Origin: Chromera velia
Lineage: Eukaryota; Sar; Chromeraceae
Direction: 5' to 3'
DNA: 40,000 nucleotides
Assembly (NCBI GenBank): GCA_018398765.1
Contig: JAHBMJ010000244.1
Location: 1 to 40,000, forward strand
In this document: in pieces, positions 33,462 through 40,000 of the stretch
How the letters are laid out: every line of letters begins with the position of its first letter
Numbering within the stretch: position 1 is the first letter of the stretch
Notes under the pieces: generated by a model
What the model saw: only the letters and a program-made list of their open reading frames with translations
Databases searched by the model: none
Told to the model about the DNA's origin: nothing
Translations under genes and position numbers: made by a program

Positions 33462-33681
33462 ATTTCAAACTCTGTCCATCATGATGCAGGTGCTGTATTT
33501 GTGAAAGTGTTAAAAAAAGTTTGTACCCGACGTGAGTTGACTTGACTTGATGCACCATCGCTCCGACATGCCCAACTCTAGGCCAAAACCAAGCAGAACC
33601 GTATGGGAGCCTCCCGAACCGGCCCGCATTGCATCAGACCAAGCGGCAAACGATTGATCGATCTGCGGGCTCTAAATTTAA

Positions 33682-34432
33682 ATGGCCATCGCAACGTTTT
33701 CTAGAAATAAAAAAATGAAAGCAACAAAAATCGAAACGATTTTCCCCGCTCCTATCCGAGCGCTTATTGCCGACTTCCTAGGCCCTCACCGCCTTAGCAG
33801 CAGTCTAATTATCCCTTTTCACCTTGTGCCGTTTATAACCGCTAGCACTCAAATTATCGAGGCTTCGATGAAGCTGCTCGATGCACTAGACGAAAGCTTA
33901 CTAGATGATGCCTTGGTAAGCCTAGCAGGGCCTGAGCCTCTTCCTAGTACGGCACTAGAGCGTGGCCTCCAAGCTACAGGCATTTTACAATGTGTGCAGA
34001 CTCTAGTGCATGTAGGTGGATAGTGGTTATGGGCTCTTTAAGCTCCAGGTATGGTTCATTTCTGCCTTTCTCCTTCTGCTGTCCCTTTTCGATATGAAGG
34101 GCTTTTAGAGCATATCACCGAGTCCTGCCTGCAGGTCCGTGTACAGACTGCAGTCTTAGCACAGCTTTTGGGAAACCTAGATTTTGATACCGTTGGTTCA
34201 CTAGCACCTCGATCTTTCAGTGTTAGCGCAACTTTGCTGCCCTCTAGAACTAGCGCGTAATGCGCACCATATTTTTGAAACGGGGGGGACCCTGGAGTCT
34301 CTTTTGCGGAATAAAAACGCCGACCTCCTGTGTTTTGATCGACGGGTTGCTGAGCATCTTCATAATTTAGTGTTGTGCATGCGGGATCACGCCGCATGGC
34401 TTATTACCTCTGCACCCCGCCCTGTAAGATAA
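33682..34432 (+). pseudogene. Element ORF1, copy 2
   Basis: Same protein as the frame at 20160, with the ATG at 33682. A Trp codon of copy 1 is TAG here (GGATAGTGG at 34019-34027), and the second half is read in other frames to the TAA at 34430-34432 (ending TSAPRPVR). It is followed 13 bases later by the ATG of ORF2. Function unknown. Retention of both halves in both copies suggests a once-intact protein rather than chance. Confidence 0.5.
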
Positions 34433-34445
34433 AAGGAAAAAAAAT

Positions 34446-35733
34446 ATGCCGGCCGGTGGAGCTATCATCTGTCTGATCAACGTAAACCGTCCAATTCTTT
34501 ATACACTGGAAAACCCGTTCCTAGCGTCCTCTTTGCTGGTCAAAATCGGTAGCGCGTTAAAGAACCTAGACCATAGACTAGACCAGTACCACTTGTGTTA
34601 TCCGTGGGGCTTCAACATAATCTGTATCTTAGTATTTCCGCCTGCGGTTATGCAAACGCGGTTGGATCATTTCGAACGGATACTTCTCGACTTATTGAGC
34701 GACTATAAGCTCAAAAGCACGGATTTTGGAGTCTCGCCAAGAATAGTTAATTAACATCTTTCATGCCAATATACTTACAACATTCCGGTCTTTTCGTGAC
34801 CGGGTCATGAAACAGGTTTACCGAATCGACGCGTATCTACTATGGTCTGATACGCACTTTTCGCCTGATTATAACCTTTATACAGAGTCAGTATTTTTAG
34901 ATAAAGAACACCAAATCCCGAAGAGCATTGCACTGCGTCAAGAGGAATCCAAAGCTAACCAGACAGCACGCCAGCGACAAAAAAAACGAGTAGATGAACA
35001 GGTTATGAGAATGAACGTTCAGGAATTACACTAGGCTTCTGGCTTTGACTACAAGGTCCAAGGAAGCGGCGATATCGATCCCTTTTACCAATACCTCAGA
35101 ATTAAAGGGATCCGTCCATCTCAAATCCGTAATACAGACGAAAAGTCTGACTTAATGACTTTCCAATCTTTTGACGATACAGAGTGGGAGATCAAAAAAA
35201 TTTTTGACTACGACGAGAGGCAAAACCAGTATAAAGTCCAATAGAAAGACTACCCATTAGGCCCAGACAATCTGCAATGGGTTCCGGCATCAAATTTCCA
35301 GGGCATCGGGGACCGCTTGCTCGTTGAGTACCATCATAAAGTGAGACAAGACGTCCAGCTGCTTGATGAGCGCTTGGTAGTCCTCGATTTTTCTGAAGTA
35401 GAGGATTTCATGGACCGCGCAGCTGCTGCTAGAATGCAGGAGCCAGAAATAAAGTTGGAGACCGGTGATAACACCCAGTCTTGCTCTACTACAAGCTTGT
35501 TGCCAAGCGTGGAGCTCAAAGACTTCCTGAAAACGCACCTCCCCCCGCATCTGCAGATTGAACTCGCAAATCTTCATCCTATATTTGACACAACAGAAAT
35601 GGGTGATCTCGAACCCATTGCTACCACCAGTGCGTCTGTCAGCTTCCTTACTCTACCTCAGCAACACCAGCCGCTGAATCCCTTCTCCTCTTGCCAAGAT
35701 GGCCATCAGTACCCCTGGATTGCATTAAGATGA
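34446..35733 (+). pseudogene. Element ORF2, copy 2: nuclease-like plus chromodomain, frameshifted
   Basis: The ATG at 34446 opens the same N-terminal region (LLVKIGSALKNLDHRLDQYH). A 5-base loss relative to copy 1 near 34718 shifts the frame, and a TGG-to-TAG change (34744-34746) follows. From 34807 on, the frame of copy 1 resumes. Where copy 1 has TGA or TAA, copy 2 has CGA (KKRVDEQ) and CAA, which reveals the ancestral codons. The chromodomain is at about 35175-35350 with the same TAG (35242-35244) at the Trp position. Downstream, a 139-codon frame runs to TGA 35731-35733 without copy 1's small duplication (LLVEYHHKVRQDVQLLDERL). The C-terminal region is acidic and Ser/Thr-rich with no known domain. 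Confidence 0.65.
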
Positions 35734-36170
35734 TCGTCTTTCTCTCCTATGGATGTTGAAGGTATAGCACAGCCCCCGAGGCATCTTTTGCAGCACAAAG
35801 GGCTCCGCAATGCTAATCAGAGTCTGGTTTCTCGTACGCGTATCTTTCGCCCCCCTTCTCCTCAATCTCCCCGTTGAATAAAGGCCTGTTCTTCACAGGC
35901 CCGCCCTGGTAGCTCCAGATTGAGCAGCGGTTCTTTACCTGCACAGAAGACAGAACCATCTAGAAGTCTACAAAAAGAGCTTGATGAGTTTATGGACAAG
36001 GACTAGAGACTATTGAACCTGCGTAAAAGAATACGCACTTTTCAAAAAAAGGTGTGCCGCGTCAATCATTGTTGCGTATGTATTTATAAAAGAGGGCCGC
36101 ATAAAAACCACAGAAGCACAATGATGCGCAATGCATCTCTACTGGGCTCGTTGTCCAAAAAAAATTTGAG

Positions 36171-36545
36171 ATGGGCAGCGAAAGTGGTATTCACGCAAAC
36201 GAGGAGAACCTTATTGGCTGGCTGAGCAGCGTATCAAGGCGCGTGCCACCTGTCACGCTAAAAAGCGAAATGAGTGTTGTCAGGCGATGCCAGCTTGAGA
36301 CCACAAAGGCCTCTCTGATCTTTTCTTCACCAGGGTTATATCTGGTCTCTGCCAATTCTTTTGAGCGTTTGCTGCAGCTTGGTTTTTCAGATGTTGAGGT
36401 CTCGCTGATGAATAAACACCTCCAAGTCACGATTGCTGACAATGTCTGTCTCGATTCCCATAATTCGAAAACACTGCTCACAGATGGATTCGGGGTCTCA
36501 CTCACTATCACCCATAGGATCTTCACTCCCGGGAGGCAATACTAA
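36171..36545 (+). pseudogene. Element ORF3, copy 2 (conserved unknown protein)
   Basis: A 124-codon frame ends at TAA 36543-36545 (SLTITHRIFTPGRQY), longer at the N side than copy 1 because copy 1 has a stop near 22687. Few residues differ from copy 1, mostly conservative (KGSL/KASL, SADS/SANS). It may still be a complete small protein. It is convergent with the helicase gene. No family recognised. Confidence 0.5.
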
Positions 36546-36639
36546 AGCGGAGGTCTGGTAATGATGGAAAACGAGGTGGTAATAGGCATGGATCCACCTA
36601 GCAGTTGTACACTTTTCTTTGATATTAGGGTCTAACATC

Positions 36640-38256
36640 TTATACCTAGATAGATAGCTCTCTGTGTGGCTGCTCAAACCAGGCGGCTGACTTGAACTTA
36701 TTGACGCTCTCAAAAGGAAACATGATCTCACAGGCATCGACAGACTTAATCGAGGGGCAGTCGTTATAGAACATCAGCAGGCGGGCATCAATTTGGAATT
36801 CACGCGGGTTGTTGTACAGATAGCGTACGCATAAGACATCTCTACCGGAAGTAAAACGTTTAATCAGATTGCCGTTGATTTTTATGGCCTTGTTTATGGC
36901 ATCCATTTCGATTTCTTGGGTGAGTGCTAAGCAAGCAAACTCGGCGTCTAACATCCATCCTCCTTTTTTGGCGGGGTCTGAATGAAAAGAAGACATCAAA
37001 AAATTTTCCGAAAGAGGATTTATGACGTATTTCCCAAATGTATTCTGCAGTAGAGTGCTAGTGACGCCTTTTCCCGAATTTCGCTCTTCCATACATCTCC
37101 CCCAATGTTTATCTTCAACATGACCACCAATTGCTCGCGCAAGAAAGCGGAGAAACAGGTCTGTCTGTTCTTCAAACGTAGCTTCAAAAATTCTGCTATG
37201 TACTTCAGTAATGGCTTCTTTGTTTGGTGTGACATCATAGTACTCATATTCAAGTACGATTGTGGTATCAATGCTATTGCCAATCTATGACCATGGGGTG
37301 AAGGTTTGGCTGGGAAGGTCATACACATTGTTTTTGAAACAGACCTTCCCCTTCAAGCTGCGATGAAGACGATTGTACAGCGCGTTGTCTTAGTTATCGG
37401 CCTGTCGGACACAACATTTCAGTGTTTCAATAATATTTTTTGCAGTACGGACATTTTGGGAGAAGGATGGCGTCTTTTCTGCGGAAAGGGGCTTTCGGAT
37501 GTTTGTCTGAGGACAGATACCCGAGAGGGCATTGTTGACCTGTATAGGGCAAAATTTCCATTGATGGCCCTCTTGAAAAAAGAATTCTCCCCGGCAGTAT
37601 TTCAGGCGGTCAGCCAAAATTAATCGTTCTTAGGAACCATCCTGCTTCTGTATGAGTTGAAGCTAATTTAAAAAGCAGAGGGAAGGTTTGGCGATGAGAC
37701 CTTTTAGCATCTAGGGAAGGAAAAAGGAGACGGGTCACTTTGCTAGCTGCCGCTTCAGTAACGGTTGAAGTATATAACTGAGGGTTGTCCTCGTGTGCCC
37801 ACATGTGGAGAGAGGCTTTCGTCAAATGCCGTTTATCACCAATCCGAAAGAGAAATGAATTGAACTTAATGTCCCACTCATACGGATTGTATTTTATTGA
37901 GCACTTCTCAGAAAACGTGTGAAAGAGCTGATGACCAGCTTCTCCTAGTTCATTCTTGATTGCATGCTTGACATCAACCTACTGGTGATAGTTGTATGCC
38001 CGCTCATCCAAAAGGCAGACACACAAATTTCTGATCTCTGTAGCGACCGCATCGGTGTGTTGTGAGGGTGAACAGGCTTCTGCTAGTGTGTGGATATTGT
38101 TGACTGGTGATGCAGGGGCGTTTGATGGCAGGCTGAGATTCATTTGAGCCTTTCTGCTAGAAGAAGCAAGATATACTAGCGCATCAAGAAAGAAAGACGA
38201 AACTGGCTGGAGAAGGCTTCCGGCTAGTATATTTTGTGTATGCTAGAATGAAGCCT
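36640..38256 (-). pseudogene. D5-like primase-helicase, copy 2 (lacks primase domain)
   Basis: The PriCT, D5_N and SF3 parts are present. The PriCT part has KYNPYECDIKFNSF and KASLHMWAHEDNPQLY, a classic signature of viral primase-helicases (about 37785-37900). The D5_N-like YCRGEFFFQEGHQW lies at about 37555-37600. Walker A ERNSGKGVTSTLL is near 37050-37090, and FTSGRDVLC has one Gly-to-Arg change in the usually invariant GGD. LLMFYNDCP is near 36765. The CAG kept at about 37160 (EEQTDLFLRF) shows that copy 1's TAG there is a mutation. A 4-base insertion near 37620 and several CAG-to-TAG changes (for example at 36646) break it. The AEP part is cut off at 38256. Confidence 0.75.
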
Positions 38257-38838
38257 GTATATGGGAAAGGGGGGAGCGGAAGAAGGAAATGGGATGGTTC
38301 AGGGGATGTTTAGGGAGTCGGAATGCGGAGCACAAGTAGACACTAAAAGTCGCACTTTACTGCGGTTGTGCGAGGCCTCAAACTTAGTGCCGCTCAACGG
38401 CATGAAACTAAAGGATCAAGAAAAGAAAATTGACATTAACTGTTTGGGGGGGTGTACATTTTTTAAAGAAGACAAGCCGTGCTCTGTAATTGACTTCATT
38501 TTAATTGACCCTGCACTTTGTCTTCTTAAAGTTCTTTTGGAATTGAAATGTTTGCTGATGCTGCCCCAGAACACTGCTCAGTTTCATGTAGCCTCACTCT
38601 GGTTGATGTGGAGTCGCTTCCCCTCCCCGCCTCCCTTCCGCATCCCTCACTGATCCCTGCCCCTCTTTTCAAGAAGCCGTGCAGAGTCTCATCCTAGAGT
38701 CTCACCAGTAAGGGATGAGGAGCTTACAGAGATGGTGACTTCTGTGCAGCAGCTTGCGAAGGCATGTTGGCCAGAACTCTGGGAGGCAAGCCTGACGGCA
38801 GCTGAGGTTGAACACAATAGATTGCGCCTTTTATCCAA

Positions 38839-38893
<55 letters not shown>

Positions 38894-40000
38894 TCCCTGC
38901 TTGAGAGGATTAAGGACCTAGCAGGCAGATGGGAAGAGAGGCTAGCAGAACCGGAGGGAAGGAAGCAGGGGGGTAAGAAGAAACATGATAAAAGGAAGGA
39001 TGGACAGATAGCCGCCCCCTGGTGGGCTAGCTGGTGGGACAGTGAGTGTAAAGAAATGAATAAATGGGTAAGGAGAGCAGAGAAAGAGCTAAGAACACGA
39101 GTTGAAGGCAGGAGGAGTAACGACAGGTCTACAAAGTATAGAAAGAAATAGAAAGACAAGTTTATGAGAGAGAGGGGAAGGTTGATTGCAAGAAAGAAGG
39201 CGGCGTACGCGCGTGTGCAGGCAGAGCGCCTTGCCTTGGAGGCAGCCAGAGACCCCTCAGCGGTATGGAAATGGAAGAGGGCACAACAGAACGGAGAGGA
39301 TGGAGCGGGGAGCAGGCCTTCTGCAGATACTTTTTCAAACTTCTGGGGGTCTGTGTTTGAAGGAGAAGGACTTCCTGGCTTTTCTCTCCCCTTCAACCCC
39401 CCTCTCCCTCCTTGGTCCCCTTTCTTCTCTCTCTCTCTGTGCGAGAAAGTCATTAAAGAAATAAACCCTAAGAAGGCAGCCGGACTTAAGGGTCTCTCTC
39501 CTAAGCATGCTGCTCTGTGTTTTGGCTCTAGGTTTTGGCTCATCGCGTCTCTTGCGTTTTCTTTTTTTTATTTTTTTAAATCTTTTTTATCTCTTCTCTT
39601 ACTGGCCGCCTATATGGAATTTCCTTCACATCGTCCCTGTCCCTAAAGGCCCTGTATCTCCATTGGTGGATGAATGGAGGCCCATACACATAGCAAGCCT
39701 TCTTGCCAAGCTCTTTGCCCTGCTTATAGATTCTCGTCTCCGTCTGAGAACGAGGATCGATGACAGACAGATAGGCTTTAGGAAAGGGGTCGGAACTAGA
39801 GAGGCGATTCATGCTTTGTTTGTTTTATCCGAAACTGTAAAAAACAAGAAGAGACCGTTGTTTGCTTCCTTTGTGGACTTCAGTAAGGCGTTTGACAAAG
39901 TAGACAGGAAAAAACTGATAGAGAGGCTTAAGAAAGAAGGGCTGGGGGAGGGAGACATTCGAATGATTCATGAGATGTATGTCAAAGTAATGGGGAAGAT
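38257..40000 (+). mobile_element. Non-LTR (LINE-type) retrotransposon, 5'-truncated, frameshifted, runs off window
   Basis: It starts at the point where copy 2 stops. Frame 1 (38261-38653) encodes the C-terminal half of an AP-like endonuclease: SRTLLRLCEASNLVPLN, GCTFF and SVIDFILID. The final His motif (APEHCSVSCSL, about 38558-38590) is in another frame. The linker (38732-39640) has WWASWWDSECKEMNKW and VIKEINPKKAAG. Another frame change leads to reverse transcriptase motifs: DEWRPIHIASLLAKLFALL, IGFRKGVGTREAIHALFVL and FASFVDFSKAFDKVDRKKL, with the first catalytic Asp in FVDF at about 39870. The YADD part is beyond 40000. At least two frame shifts and a 50-base C run indicate a dead copy. 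Confidence 0.85.
38840..38889. repeat. 50-base poly-C run
   Basis: An uninterrupted run of 50 cytosines inside the retrotransposon linker, read as poly-Pro in frame. Its length is likely to be unstable both in the genome and in sequencing. Confidence 0.95.

Larger units (their letters stand above)
33501..38256 (+). mobile_element. Virus-like mobile element, copy 2 (decayed, right end lost)
   Basis: It is co-linear with copy 1 from GTGAAA at 33501 (40 bases after the gene B stop) to 38256, where similarity ends abruptly at the start of non-LTR retrotransposon sequence. It is in the same orientation as copy 1. It lacks the MITE and keeps one TATGGGA at 33602-33608. In a compared 360-base stretch (20160-20520 against 33682-34042) I count 12 substitutions, ten of them transitions. 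Small indels also differ: a 5-base loss near 34718 and a 4-base gain near 37620. The primase part of the - strand gene is missing beyond 38256. Confidence 0.85.

Noticed and set aside
37617-37626. 4-base insertion in copy 2 as a TTAA transposon excision footprint
   Set aside because: A 4-base slip in AAAATTAATC is equally simple, and no other evidence of such a transposon is present.
19307-38256. The two repeats as long terminal repeats of one large element
   Set aside because: Each repeat is nearly 5 kb and contains its own genes, and the DNA between them holds a spliced host-like gene instead of gag-pol.
1-40000. tRNA or rRNA genes
   Set aside because: No cloverleaf with conserved A and B boxes and no ribosomal RNA stretch was recognised on reading both strands.

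Overview
This window is nuclear DNA of a eukaryote. Genes are split by GT-AG introns with pyrimidine-rich 3' ends, and introns are full of microsatellites. The first gene is a multi-exon relative of the 'polymorphic outer membrane protein (Pmp)-like' beta-helix membrane proteins that are abundant in chromerid and other alveolate or stramenopile algae. A chromerid such as Chromera velia is my best guess; it is an inference from gene style, not a proven identity.

Layout. (1) 429-18743, + strand: the 3' part of a very large gene (gene A). It has N-terminal beta-sandwich-like exons, a disordered Q-rich region, a 2.1-kb exon with Pmp-type GGA beta-helix repeats, Cys-rich exons, and a C-terminal block of about eight to nine membrane helices ending at a TGA. 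Intron phases agree across nearly every junction I could place. (2) 19307 to about 25.3 kb: a decayed virus-like mobile element (copy 1). It encodes an unknown ORF1, a GIY-YIG/T5orf172-like nuclease joined to a chromodomain (ORF2) and an unknown ORF3 on the + strand. On the - strand it carries a D5-type primase-helicase (AEP, PriCT, D5_N and SF3 helicase modules). A 665-bp MITE with 16-bp perfect terminal inverted repeats is nested in it. (3) About 25.5-27.9 kb: no gene I can support. (4) 27913-33461, + strand: a ten-exon gene of unknown function (gene B, about 545 codons, phases fully consistent) with a coiled coil, two C-terminal membrane helices and a Cys cluster. Its introns hold a pyrimidine minisatellite, a GTGACA inverted-repeat array and a degenerate tandem repeat. 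(5) 33501-38256: copy 2 of the virus-like element, about 96-97% identical to copy 1 where compared by eye, with no MITE and cut on its right side. (6) 38257-40000: a frameshifted non-LTR retrotransposon (endonuclease C-terminal part plus the start of reverse transcriptase) running off the window.

The most interesting content is the pair of virus-like elements. They combine a DNA-virus-type primase-helicase with a nuclease-chromodomain protein in under 7 kb, with no capsid, DNA polymerase or rve integrase gene that I can see. Both copies are broken by stops that mostly look like C-to-T or G-to-A transitions, so they appear to be silenced relics in direct orientation on either side of gene B.
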